35,391 nucleotides of DNA from the NCBI GenBank assembly GCA_012026785.1, contig VEOW01000252.1, forward strand, positions 1 to 35,391, read 5' to 3'. This document shows, one piece after another, positions 8,325 to 15,726 of this stretch (positions are counted from its first letter, which is position 1; each line of letters begins with the position of its first letter). Source of the stretch: Chloroflexota bacterium. GTDB taxonomy: Bacteria; Chloroflexota; Limnocylindria; Limnocylindrales; CSP1-4. The notes under the pieces are model-generated. The model had not been told where the DNA came from. It worked only from the letters and a program-made list of their open reading frames with translations, and searched no databases. Made by a program: the position numbers and the translations under genes.

Positions 8325-8831
8325 TCAGAAGGGCTTCATCACCATGAGGAAGACGATCACCGCGATGAGGGCGGCGAGAAAGATCCCGCCACGGCGGAGG
8401 GTGCGGGCGGTTGCGAGGAGCTCCGGTGGCGGGCCACCGGCAGGAGGGCCACCGGGAGCCGCCCCGGCTGCCGCGCCCGATGGCGGCCCTCCCGAGGTCA
8501 TTTCGATCATCCGCACGGCTGCCGGCGTCTGGACGAAGATCGCGAAGCCCAGGGCAACCAGGTACAGCACGATGGCCACGAGCAGCCAGCGGGTGTTCAG
8601 CAGGTCGAGCTGAAGGGCGAGGATGAGCGCGACTCCGGTGATCCCCTGGAGGATCGCGAACGGGATGATGACCCGCTGTGAAACCGTCTTGCTGACGCGG
8701 ACGGCGAAGTTGCCGTGCATCGGCTCGCGGCCGCCCATGGCCCCGAGGATCGGCAGCGCGCTGAACGACGCGCCGAAGGCGATGATCGCGCCCAGCACGT
8801 GGGCAAACAGCAGCCACGGAACGAGATTCAT
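8325..8831 (-). CDS. DUF2269-like integral membrane protein
   Basis: This 168-residue membrane protein has about four hydrophobic segments: MNLVPWLLFAHVLGAIIAFG, VIIPFAILQGITGVALILAL, WLLVAIVLYLVALGFAIFVQ and GIFLAALIAVIVFLMVMKP. A Gly/Pro/Ala-rich loop (about residues 111-138) separates the last two. The HVLGAIIAFG start and the overall plan resemble DUF2269-type proteins of unknown function. ATG 8831 was chosen over the longer frame because AGGAGGGACCGG immediately precedes it, a strong ribosome binding site. The family assignment is from memory of the pattern. Confidence 0.75.
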   Translation of the reverse strand: MNLVPWLLFAHVLGAIIAFGASFSALPILGAMGGREPMHGNFAVRVSKTVSQRVIIPFAILQGITGVALILALQLDLLNTRWLLVAIVLYLVALGFAIFVQTPAAVRMIEMTSGGPPSGAAAGAAPGGPPAGGPPPELLATARTLRRGGIFLAALIAVIVFLMVMKPF

Positions 8832-8894
8832 CCGGTCCCTCCTCGGCTCGGCAGCGTACACACTCTCGATCCGCGTCGCAGCCCGGCGACGCAT

Positions 8895-9638
8895 TCAGTG
8901 CTGGCGACCCTCGTGATGGTCTCCGTACTCGACGCGATAGCCGGCGACGAGGCGCTGGACCTCGGCGAGGGCCGTGACCCGCGCCGATACGAGGCCGGCC
9001 AGGTCGTCGCGCCGGTGATGGAGATCTCGCTCCAGGTCGCCGGTTCGACGGCCGAGTCGCGCGGCGATCTCCGGCAGAACTCCCCAGGCGAAATGCTCGT
9101 AGCGCTCGAGGCGCCCGTCCCAGGTCGCCAGGACGGCCGGCGGCAGCAGCTGCGAGTGGCCGTGGGCGTCACGCGCCAGCGGCCGCACGTAGTGCGCCGC
9201 CGTCACCCGAAGCCGGCCGCCTGCCTGATCGCGCGGCGTGCCCGAATCGGCGCCCAGCACCAGCACGGCGCCGAGGAAGGACAGCTGGTCGTCCGTCAGG
9301 GGCAACGGCCCGGACCCGAGCACCTGCCGGACCTCCTCGAGCGAACCGGCCTCCAGAACCCCGCCGGGGCGCCTGCCGCGAACGAGGCTCGACGCCCCAG
9401 AGGCGCCAAGGGGCCGGGCCAGCCCTTCGAGCTCGACGTTCGGTCGAATGGAGGCGAGGATGCCGCACAGGAGTTGGCCCCCGGCGGCAATGCGGCCGTG
9501 GGGTGCCGCGATGACCAGCGGCACGCCACCCTCCACGAGCAGCCACAGCAGCGCCGCGAGCTCCGCGTCGAGCACGCCCCGCGAGATCAGCTCGGTCAGC
9601 GACGGCGGCGAGGGCTGGGGAGGCGACGGCGACGGCAC
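8895..9638 (-). CDS. Hypothetical protein, possible degenerate secretion-ATPase-like fold
   Basis: This frame of 247 codons starts at GTG 9638, without a convincing Shine-Dalgarno, and has a Pro/Ser-rich N-terminus. The stretch LISRGVLDAELAALLWLLVE followed by GGVPLVIAAPHGRIAAGGQLLCGIL resembles the region before and around Walker A of type II/IV secretion (CpaF/VirB11-like) ATPases. The GKT residues are absent (APHGRIAAGG), so ATP binding is unlikely by this motif. Later segments (ERYEHFAWGVLPEIAARLG, DLERDLHHRRDDLAGLV) are charged and helical. Function is unknown; the kinship with secretion ATPases is inference. The stop lies 63 nt before the start of the DUF2269-like gene. Confidence 0.65.
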   Translation of the reverse strand: MPSPSPPQPSPPSLTELISRGVLDAELAALLWLLVEGGVPLVIAAPHGRIAAGGQLLCGILASIRPNVELEGLARPLGASGASSLVRGRRPGGVLEAGSLEEVRQVLGSGPLPLTDDQLSFLGAVLVLGADSGTPRDQAGGRLRVTAAHYVRPLARDAHGHSQLLPPAVLATWDGRLERYEHFAWGVLPEIAARLGRRTGDLERDLHHRRDDLAGLVSARVTALAEVQRLVAGYRVEYGDHHEGRQH

Positions 9639-9687
9639 CGCGCGAGCCTACACCGCGGACGGTCGACGACCCGTTACGAATGAATGC

Positions 9688-9713
9688 GCCGGCCGGGAGG
9701 GCTCCCGGCCGGC
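9688..9713 (-). terminator. Perfect 12-bp GC hairpin
   Basis: GCCGGCCGGGAG at 9688-9699 and CTCCCGGCCGGC at 9702-9713 form a perfect stem with a 2-nt gap. It lies 24 nt after the stop of the 4-TM gene in its reading direction. There is no clear T-run, so it is a terminator-like hairpin rather than a textbook rho-independent site. Confidence 0.55.
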
Positions 9714-9737
9714 CCGAGTCTGCTGGCGGCTGCCGTC

Positions 9738-10142
9738 TCAGGCGCGGCCGAAGGCGGCCTTCACCTGCGGCGTGTACAGGTAGTACAGGATGATGCCGTT
9801 GATCGCGATCGAGATGATCTGGCTGCCCAGATCGGCGCCGCCGAGGACGTTCAGCACGGCCAGGGCGAGGCCGAAGACGGCCGCGATGATCCCCAGGGTC
9901 CAGGCCCACGGCTTGAGCGTCCAGGCACCGTAGGCGAATGCCAGCTCCACGACGCCGAGGACCAGCAGGAGGAGCCCGAAGATTCCGACAAGACCGCCCA
10001 GGAGACCACCCCCGGCGGCCCCGACGATCCCACCCACCGTCACCGCGAGCAGCCCGCCGAACAGTGCGAACACGCCGCCGATGGCGGCGAGCACGGCGAG
10101 GATGGTCACGCCGGTTGGTCGTGCCATTGACTGGTTGGCCAT
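9738..10142 (-). CDS. Small four-helix membrane protein
   Basis: This 134-residue protein begins with MANQSMARPTGVTILAVLAA. It has four Gly/Ala/Val-rich hydrophobic segments (about 11-35, 37-60, 72-98 and 104-124) and ends in a short charged tail. The RPTGVTILAVL opening recalls DUF2127-like and similar small membrane proteins, but function is unknown. ATG 10142 was chosen because GAGAGG lies just upstream; the longer open frame to 10226 starts in non-conserved sequence. It is divergent from the ABC exporter operon and is followed by the hairpin at 9688-9713. Confidence 0.75.
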   Translation of the reverse strand: MANQSMARPTGVTILAVLAAIGGVFALFGGLLAVTVGGIVGAAGGGLLGGLVGIFGLLLLVLGVVELAFAYGAWTLKPWAWTLGIIAAVFGLALAVLNVLGGADLGSQIISIAINGIILYYLYTPQVKAAFGRA

Positions 10143-10192
10143 ACCCTCTCCCTTCGATCCTGCCGGCTCCCTCGTCCGGCATTCGTGCCCGC

Positions 10193-10222
10193 ACTCTAGC
10201 AATGCCTGCAAGGGCTGAACAA
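10193..10222 (-). promoter_or_regulatory. Possible promoter for the small 4-TM gene
   Basis: On the minus strand TTGTTC (10222-10217) and TAGAGT (10198-10193) are 18 nt apart, with TG(C) before the -10 box. The -35 match is poor, so confidence is low. Confidence 0.25.
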
Positions 10223-10272
10223 CCAACTCCGCGGGGATCGGCGCCCCGGCCGACCATCGTCATTCGTCCAGG

Positions 10273-10302
10273 TTGACAGCGCCTCCGTCGCGCCCCTAGC
10301 AT
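10273..10302 (+). promoter_or_regulatory. Sigma-70-type promoter of the leader/ABC exporter operon
   Basis: A perfect TTGACA at 10273-10278 and TAGCAT at 10297-10302 are separated by 18 nt. Transcription would start near 10309, 25 nt before the strong Shine-Dalgarno of the 28-codon leader ORF. It is the best promoter match noticed in the window. Confidence 0.55.
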
Positions 10303-10344
10303 TCGCGGCCGGCGCACTGCGCCGCTGGCTACCGGAGGTGTGCA

Positions 10345-10431
10345 ATGCACAACACCGCTATTCGAATTCGGTGCACGACGGCGCCCGATGGCGTCGCCGT
10401 TCGCGGGAGATTTGTGCCCACTTCCAGGTAG
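10345..10431 (+). CDS. 28-residue putative leader peptide
   Basis: The short ORF starts at ATG 10345 with a perfect GGAGGT (10334-10339) five nt upstream and ends at TAG 10429-10431. It reads MHNTAIRIRCTTAP, then DGVAVRGRFVPTSR. Five of 28 codons are arginine (CGA, CGG, CGC, AGA, AGG), including codons rarely seen in the neighbouring genes. It lies between a good promoter and an intrinsic terminator upstream of an ABC exporter operon, the layout of a regulatory leader peptide. No conserved protein family is recognised. The alternative is a chance ORF, which the very strong ribosome binding site argues against. Confidence 0.5.
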   Translation: MHNTAIRIRCTTAPDGVAVRGRFVPTSR

Positions 10432-10436
10432 CCGCC

Positions 10437-10505
10437 GGGCGGTAGGACCGCCCTCCAGGACCACCCGGACCGTGGGCCAGATCGGGCCCACGGTTATTTG
10501 TTTGT
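10437..10505 (+). terminator. Attenuator-like hairpins: small stem plus rho-independent terminator
   Basis: A 7-bp stem (GGGCGGT 10437-10443 / ACCGCCC 10447-10453) is followed by a perfect 10-bp stem, ACCGTGGGCC (10469-10478) with GGCCCACGGT (10485-10494). A T-rich tract, TATTTGTTTG, follows directly. This is the clearest intrinsic terminator in the window and it sits before, not after, the ABC genes, 38 nt past the leader stop. GCCCAC at 10416-10421, inside the leader ORF, could pair with GTGGGC (10472-10477) of the terminator arm as a competing antiterminator. The 110 nt after the terminator hold only a possible second small ORF. Confidence 0.7.
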
Positions 10506-10562
10506 CCTCGGGGCTGCACACCGAGGACCGACGACGAGCCGCGAGCCCGCCCGCACCGCCGG

Positions 10563-10619
10563 ATGAGGATCGCGGCTTTGTTGTTTCTCGCGCCTACACC
10601 TGAAGGACTCGAACGATGA
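10563..10619 (+). other. Possible second 18-codon upstream ORF
   Basis: ATG 10563 opens an 18-residue frame (MRIAALLFLAPTPEGLER) whose TGA (10617-10619) overlaps the ATG of the ABC ATPase (10616). An overlap like this would allow coupled re-initiation. The upstream sequence GCACCGCCGG is not a good ribosome binding site, so it may be a chance frame. Confidence 0.25.
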
Positions 10620-11554
10620 CCACCACGCTCGAACAACCGAATACGACCCACCGGTCGGTCGCCTCGCCGGAGGCCGCGGTCCGGGTCGCGCTCGAGCTGC
10701 TCGAGCGCGATCTCGTGACCGAGCCCGAGGTGCGGCCGGAGCCCGCGACGATCCCGGCCCTGGCGGTCGAGCGCGTGACGAAGCGCTTCCACGTTGGTGG
10801 CAAGCGCCGCCCCGTCACCGCAATCCACGATGTGTCCCTCCGCCTCGAGCGGGGCGGGACGATCGGGATCCTCGGCGCGAACGGCTCGGGCAAGTCGACG
10901 CTGATCCGCCTCGTCTCGGGTCTCTTGACCCTCGACGAGGGCCGGGTCGAGGTCTTCGGCCACGACATCGTCCGCGACGAGATGGCGGTCAAGCGCCTCA
11001 TCAACCGGGTGAGCGTGGACGCCGCGTTCTTCAAGAAGCTCAGCCCGATGGAGAACCTCCTCTTCGCGGCCCGCCTGTACGGCATCGACGCCGGCCAGGC
11101 ACGGCGCGAGGCGGTCGTGATCTGCGGGCGGCTGGGCATCGCCGAGAAGCGGTTGAGCCGGCCGGTCGAGCAGCTCAGCCGGGGCATGCAGCAGAAGGTC
11201 GCCATCGCGCGAGCGCTGCTGACGAGCCCGGCGCTGCTCCTCCTCGACGAGCCGACGACGGGGCTCGACCCGCGTTCGAAGCTCGAGGTCCAGGCGTTCA
11301 TCGAGGACGTCCGGACGAATCACGACGCTTCGATCGTGCTCACGACGCACGACCTCGACGAGGCCGAGCGGCTGTGCGACCGGATCGCCGTTCTCAACGA
11401 CGGCCGCGTCGTCGTCCAGGACACCCCCGCCGCGCTCAAGCGACTCGTCGCGGAGCGCCACGGCCAGGCCCCGACGATGCACGCCGTGTTCATGACCTAC
11501 ACCGGTCGATCGCTCGACGACGACGTCGAGGACGACGACCACGACGACGAATGA
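10616..11554 (+). CDS. ABC-2 type exporter, ATP-binding protein
   Basis: This 312-residue ATPase has Walker A GANGSGKST (87-95), signature QLSRGMQQKVAIARALL, Walker B LLLLDEPTTGLDPRSK and switch histidine TTHDLDEAERLCDR. It resembles CcmA/DrrA-type ATPases of drug, lipid or polysaccharide exporters. The first 45 residues form a charged N-terminal extension absent from minimal members, and the C-terminus ends in an acidic tail (SLDDDVEDDDHDDE). AAGGA lies 9 nt before the ATG. Expression is probably governed by the leader and terminator upstream. The partner permease follows after a 61-codon gene. The substrate is unknown. Confidence 0.9.
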   Translation: MTTTLEQPNTTHRSVASPEAAVRVALELLERDLVTEPEVRPEPATIPALAVERVTKRFHVGGKRRPVTAIHDVSLRLERGGTIGILGANGSGKSTLIRLVSGLLTLDEGRVEVFGHDIVRDEMAVKRLINRVSVDAAFFKKLSPMENLLFAARLYGIDAGQARREAVVICGRLGIAEKRLSRPVEQLSRGMQQKVAIARALLTSPALLLLDEPTTGLDPRSKLEVQAFIEDVRTNHDASIVLTTHDLDEAERLCDRIAVLNDGRVVVQDTPAALKRLVAERHGQAPTMHAVFMTYTGRSLDDDVEDDDHDDE

Positions 11555-11575
11555 TGGAAAGGAGGTGAGAACCAG

Positions 11576-11761
11576 ATGCAGGAAATGATGTACGTCAAGG
11601 CGATGCAGGCGCAGCGCGAGCGCGAGATCGCGGCAGCGATCCGAGTCCGCGGCCTCAAGGCCTCGTCCCCGTCGGTCCGCCGCGTCATCGGGCTGTCGAT
11701 CATGAAGATCGGCGCCCGGCTGGCGGCGGAGCCGCAGCCCAGGCTGGCCCGGTCGGCATGA
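11576..11761 (+). CDS. 61-residue protein between exporter ATPase and permease genes
   Basis: The ORF has the strongest ribosome binding site in the window, AAAGGAGGTGA (11558-11568), nearly the full anti-16S complement, 7-9 nt before ATG 11576. Its TGA overlaps the ATG of the permease (ATGA at 11758), so the two are translationally coupled. The product is basic and amphipathic (QEMMYVKAMQAQREREIAAA, then a Leu/Ile-rich stretch around VIGLSIMKIGARLAAEP) without a clear signal peptide. A helical accessory subunit or a translation-coupling peptide are both possible. I recognise no family. The signals make it a real gene even though it is small. Confidence 0.75.
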   Translation: MQEMMYVKAMQAQREREIAAAIRVRGLKASSPSVRRVIGLSIMKIGARLAAEPQPRLARSA

Positions 11762-12606
11762 CCGGGCCAGCCCTAACCACCATCACCACAAGGCCCAATC
11801 CCATGGCACTCCTGACGCACGAGCTCAAGGCGTCGTACGCCTTCATCGAACGGAACTTCTTCCTGTCCCGGCGCTACTGGGGCTGGGAGGTCGCGTTCCT
11901 CGTCTACTCCGCGGCCGGGGCGCTGTCGATCTCGCTGATCGGTGCCCAGGCCGGCGATCCGCGCCTGATCCTGACGCTCGTCGTCGGCGCGATCTTCTGG
12001 AACTACCTGTCGGTGGTCTTCAGCTGGATCGCCGAGACGATCGCGATCGAGCGCTGGGAGGGGACGCTGGAGTACACGATGATGGCGCCCGTCCGCCGTT
12101 CGACCCACCTGTTCGGTGCGGTCGCCTACGCGATGATCTACGGGCTGATCCACACGGCCGCGATCCTCCTGGCCGTGATGCTGTTCTTCCCGGACCTGTC
12201 GCTCGGCCACGCCGATCCGCTGACGGTCGGGGCGTTCTTCGTCCTCGGCTCGTTCAGCTTCGTCGGCATCGCGATGCTGGCGGCCATCCTGCCGCTGCTG
12301 TACGTCGAGCGCGGGGCGCAGATGACGTTCGTTCTGCAGTCGGTCCTCCTGCTGGTCAGCGGGGTCTACTACTCGATCGACGTCCTGCCCGGCTGGATGC
12401 AGGTCGTCTCGTGGTTCTCACCCGCAACCTATGCCCTGCACGGCGTGCGGGCCGGCCTGATCGACGGCGTGCCGCTCGCGGCCCTGTGGGCCGACGTCTG
12501 GCCGCTGCTGGTGGCCGGCGCGATCCTCATCCCGTTCGGGCTGTGGGCCTTCGGTCGCGCCGAGCGATATGCGAAGCGCACCGGCAAGCTGAAGCGAGTC
12601 GGCTGA
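11758..12606 (+). CDS. ABC-2 type exporter permease
   Basis: This 282-residue protein has six hydrophobic spans and the ABC-2 permease pattern: FIERNFFLSRRYWGWEV at the cytoplasmic start, AETIAIERWEGTLEYTMMAPVRR before TM3, LLLVSGVYYSIDVLPGWMQ and WFSPATYALHGVRAGLIDG near the end. The last two are typical of DrrB/NodJ-like exporters. The start ATG 11758 overlaps the stop of the 61-codon gene; MALLTHELKASYAF at 11803 is an alternative start. It should form the membrane part of the exporter with the ATPase at 10616. The following GNAT gene overlaps its stop by one base. Confidence 0.9.
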   Translation: MTGPALTTITTRPNPMALLTHELKASYAFIERNFFLSRRYWGWEVAFLVYSAAGALSISLIGAQAGDPRLILTLVVGAIFWNYLSVVFSWIAETIAIERWEGTLEYTMMAPVRRSTHLFGAVAYAMIYGLIHTAAILLAVMLFFPDLSLGHADPLTVGAFFVLGSFSFVGIAMLAAILPLLYVERGAQMTFVLQSVLLLVSGVYYSIDVLPGWMQVVSWFSPATYALHGVRAGLIDGVPLAALWADVWPLLVAGAILIPFGLWAFGRAERYAKRTGKLKRVG

Positions 12607-13619
12607 TGGACGCTCGAACCACGACGGCCGCTCGAACCGCCCCGGCCGGGCTCCGGCTTCGCCCCTATGCGGGCGAGCCGGACCTGGCCGCCATCACGCG
12701 CATCCTGAACGCCGAAGCGGCGGCCGATGACCTTCCCGACCGCTTCTCGGTGGAGGGGCTGGCGGCCGAGTACCGGCATCCCAACGAGCATTTCGACCCG
12801 GGGCGCGACGTCACGATCGCCGAGCTCGACGGCCTCCCGGTCGGGATGGGCCATCGCACCTGGGTCGACACCACCGACGGCTACCGCGAGTACCGGATGG
12901 ATGGCGCCGTCGACCCGGGCTGGCGCCGCCGGGGCGTCGGAACCGCCATCGCCGCCGAGAACGAGCGCCGGCTGCGAGATCTCGCCGCGGAGCACGGCCC
13001 GCAGCGCCGGGTCCTGGGGTCGTGGGGCTGGGAGGGCCAGCAGGGCCACGCCGCCATCGTCCGGGCGATGGGGTTCGAACCCGTTCGGTGGTTCTTCCAC
13101 ATGGTCCGGCCGACCCTCGACGACCTCCCGGTCCTGCCGCTCCCGGACGAGCTGGAGATCCGACCGATCACGCCGGAGCTGGCGCGCCAGGTGTGGCGGG
13201 CCGACGTCGAAGCCTTCGAAGATCACTGGGGCGGGTTCGATCGCTCCGATGAGCAGCTCGAGCGCTGGCTCGCCGATCCGTCCACGGACCTCTCACTGTG
13301 GGTCGTGGCGTTCGACGGGGACGAGGTGGCGGGTGGTTCGCTGAACGCCATCAGCGAGGCCGAGAACGAGCTGATGGGCCATCGCCGGGGCTGGCTGGCC
13401 AGCGTCTTCACCCGCCGTCCATGGCGGCGCCAGGGCCTGGCCCGGGCGATCATCGCGCGCTCGCTCGAGGCGCTGCGCGAGCGCGGCATGACCAGCGCTG
13501 CGCTCGGCGTCGACGCGGAGAACCCGAGCGGGGCGCTGGGGCTGTACGAAGCCCTCGGCTTCGAGGTCGAGAACCGCGCCACCGCCTGGCGCAAGGCGTT
13601 CCAGGCATGGATCACGTAG
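12606..13619 (+). CDS. Tandem GNAT-domain acetyltransferase (copy 1)
   Basis: This 337-residue protein has two GNAT folds, a plan shared with MshD-like mycothiol synthases. The N-terminal acetyl-CoA loop is WRRRGVGTAI and the C-terminal one is WRRQGLARAII, followed by VDAENPSGALGLYEALGFEV, the typical end of a GNAT domain. The start ATG overlaps the permease TGA (TGATG), so it is in the exporter operon. The substrate is unknown; self-resistance by acetylation is possible given the exporter but unproven. It is clearly related to the protein at 14713-15720 (shared DVEAF/NVEAF, FxDHW, AENELMG/EENERLG, WRRxGL and LGVDAENPxGAL patterns). Confidence 0.85.
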   Translation: MDARTTTAARTAPAGLRLRPYAGEPDLAAITRILNAEAAADDLPDRFSVEGLAAEYRHPNEHFDPGRDVTIAELDGLPVGMGHRTWVDTTDGYREYRMDGAVDPGWRRRGVGTAIAAENERRLRDLAAEHGPQRRVLGSWGWEGQQGHAAIVRAMGFEPVRWFFHMVRPTLDDLPVLPLPDELEIRPITPELARQVWRADVEAFEDHWGGFDRSDEQLERWLADPSTDLSLWVVAFDGDEVAGGSLNAISEAENELMGHRRGWLASVFTRRPWRRQGLARAIIARSLEALRERGMTSAALGVDAENPSGALGLYEALGFEVENRATAWRKAFQAWIT

Positions 13620-13621
13620 GC

Positions 13622-14716
13622 ATGGATCAAGCCGGGGCGGCCCTCGCGCGACTCGGGTGGGACGATCGCCTGACCGGGCTGCATGCCGCCATCGCGCCCG
13701 ACCTGGACCCGGGCCGGATCCTCGCCGAGGACCGCGGCCGATACCTCGTGGGCACGGCCCGCGGCGAGCAGGCCGGCAGCCCTTCGGGGAAGCTCCGCTA
13801 CGCCGCCGAGGCTGACGCATCGGTCGACTGGCCGGCGGGCGGCGACTGGGTCGGCCTGGAGCCGTCGGCGGGCGCCGGCGAGGCACTCGTCCACACCGTG
13901 CTGCCGCGGCGGAGCGCCGTCGTCCGGCGGGCCCCATCGGACCGCGGAAGCCCGACCCAGGTCCTCGCGGCCAACGTCGACAGCGTCTTCATCGTGTCCT
14001 CGCTGAACGGCGAGCTCAACCTCCGTCGCCTGGAGCGCTACCTGGCCGTGGCCTGGGACTCCGGCGCGACCCCCGTCATCCTGCTTTCGAAGGCCGACCT
14101 CGGCGACGACGTGGCGGGCCGGGTGGCCGAGGTGGAGACCGTCGGCGGTGGCGTCGAGGTCGTCCCGGTCTCGGTCGTCAGCGGCGACGGCCTGGACCGC
14201 GTCCGCTCGTACCTCGCCCCCGGGCGGACCGTCGTCTTCGTCGGCTCGTCAGGGGTTGGCAAGTCGAGCCTCGTCAACGCCCTCGCCGGCGCGCCACTGC
14301 TCGTCACCGCGGCGATCCGCGAGGACGATGCCCGGGGCCGCCACACCACGCCCCGCCGGCAGCTGCTCCGGCTCGCCGACGGCCTCGTCATCGACACGCC
14401 GGGGCTCCGCGAGCTCGGCGTCCTCGACGAGGACGGCGTGGCGACCGCCTTCGGGGACGTCGAGGGGTACGCGGCCGGCTGCCGATTCGTCGACTGCGAG
14501 CATGGCTCCGAGCCCGGCTGCGCCGTCCGGGCGGCCATCGCCGAGGGCAGGCTGCCAGCGACGCGTCTCGAGGGCTATCGGAAGCTGCGGCGCGAGGCGC
14601 GCCGGGCGGCCCTGGAGACCGATGCCGTCGCGCGGCGCGCGGAACGGAAACGCTGGTCGGCGATCTGCCGCTCGGTGGACGTCCACATGAAGGCCAAGTA
14701 CGGAGACCAGCGATGA
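13622..14716 (+). CDS. rsgA: Ribosome small-subunit-dependent GTPase A (RsgA/YjeQ)
   Basis: This 364-residue circularly permuted GTPase has an N-terminal OB-type region (to about residue 115), then LSKADLG (G4), GSSGVGKSSLVNAL (G1), GRHTTPRRQL (G2 region) and DTPGLRELG (G3). A C-terminal zinc cluster reads GCRFVDCEHGSEPGCAVRAA. It assists late 30S maturation and hydrolyses GTP on the small subunit. ATG 13622 follows the GNAT stop by 2 nt; ATG 13607 in the same frame is an alternative, and GGCATGGATCA is repeated at both. The next gene overlaps its stop (ATGA). Finding a housekeeping ribosome factor between two GNAT paralogues is unusual. Confidence 0.92.
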   Translation: MDQAGAALARLGWDDRLTGLHAAIAPDLDPGRILAEDRGRYLVGTARGEQAGSPSGKLRYAAEADASVDWPAGGDWVGLEPSAGAGEALVHTVLPRRSAVVRRAPSDRGSPTQVLAANVDSVFIVSSLNGELNLRRLERYLAVAWDSGATPVILLSKADLGDDVAGRVAEVETVGGGVEVVPVSVVSGDGLDRVRSYLAPGRTVVFVGSSGVGKSSLVNALAGAPLLVTAAIREDDARGRHTTPRRQLLRLADGLVIDTPGLRELGVLDEDGVATAFGDVEGYAAGCRFVDCEHGSEPGCAVRAAIAEGRLPATRLEGYRKLRREARRAALETDAVARRAERKRWSAICRSVDVHMKAKYGDQR

Positions 14717-15720
14717 CGATGACGGGTTCGCGGCACGGAGCCGCGATCGAGGGATTGCAGCTGCGGCCGCTCGATCCGGCCCGCGACTACGAGCCCATCG
14801 CCGAGCTCATCTCGTCGACCAACCTGGCCGACGATCTCGACTGGGTCATGACCGCTGCGACCCTGCGCCACGAGATCGCCCCGGATGGGCAGTTCGATCC
14901 CGAGCGGGATACCCGTGTCGCCGAGCTGGATGGCACGCCCGTCGGATTCGTCCGGGTCTACTCGCGGATCCGCGGACCGGAGCGGAAGGTCGTCCATCGG
15001 ATGGACCTCTGGACGCGGCAGGGTTGGCGTCGCCGAGGGATCGGCACGGCCCTCGTCGCCTGGGCCGAGGAGCGGTCCCGGCGCGTGGCGGCCGGGGCCA
15101 CGCTCGCGCCGGCCGATGCGGTCCACGAGCTGTCGGGCTTCTGCGACGATCGAAATGCCGGGTCGGCCGCGTTCGCGGAGGCGCTCGGCTTCCGGCTGAT
15201 CCGCTACACGTTCGAGATGCGGCGCGATCTGGGCGAGCCGATCCCCGACCTGGCGTCACCGACGGGCCTCGAGTTTCGCCCGGTTCGAGCCGAGGACCAT
15301 CGCCGGATCTGGGATGCCAATGTCGAGGCCTTCCGCGATCACTGGGAGGCGGCCGAGCGAACCGAGGCCGATTACGACGCCTGGTTCGCCGACCCGGAAA
15401 CGGACACGACGCTGTGGCGCGTCGCCTGGGACGGCGACGAGGTCGCCGGCCTGTCGATGAACACCATCTACGCGGAGGAGAACGAGCGCCTCGGTATCCG
15501 GGCCGGCTGGCTGGAGCAGGTCTCGGTCCGTCGACCGTGGCGGCGTCGCGGCCTCGGCGCGGCGATCATCGCGGCCTCCCTGCGGACGTTCCGCGAGCAG
15601 GGCATGAACGAGGCGATGCTCGGCGTGGATGCCGAGAACCCAACCGGGGCACTGGCCCTCTACGAGCGACTTGGCTTCACCCGTCACCGGGCCTTCCGGA
15701 TCTACCGCAAGGGCCTCTGA
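14713..15720 (+). CDS. Tandem GNAT-domain acetyltransferase (copy 2)
   Basis: This 335-residue protein has two GNAT domains, paralogous to the one at 12606. The acetyl-CoA loops are WRRRGIGTALVAW (N-terminal) and WRRRGLGAAIIAASL (C-terminal), and the protein ends with LGVDAENPTGALALYERLGF. ATG 14713 overlaps the rsgA stop, giving translational coupling. MSxDNA-like substrates cannot be inferred. It converges with the subtilisin gene, only 6 nt between stops, and no terminator is visible there. Confidence 0.85.
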   Translation: MTMTGSRHGAAIEGLQLRPLDPARDYEPIAELISSTNLADDLDWVMTAATLRHEIAPDGQFDPERDTRVAELDGTPVGFVRVYSRIRGPERKVVHRMDLWTRQGWRRRGIGTALVAWAEERSRRVAAGATLAPADAVHELSGFCDDRNAGSAAFAEALGFRLIRYTFEMRRDLGEPIPDLASPTGLEFRPVRAEDHRRIWDANVEAFRDHWEAAERTEADYDAWFADPETDTTLWRVAWDGDEVAGLSMNTIYAEENERLGIRAGWLEQVSVRRPWRRRGLGAAIIAASLRTFREQGMNEAMLGVDAENPTGALALYERLGFTRHRAFRIYRKGL

Positions 15721-15726
15721 GGAACG

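Noticed and set aside
5644-8817. A 1057-codon open frame on the minus strand
   Set aside because: Only its 3' third is a gene (the HisN-like phosphatase). The upstream part is Arg/Pro/Gly-rich sequence out of frame with the well-supported aldolase and is a high-GC shadow.
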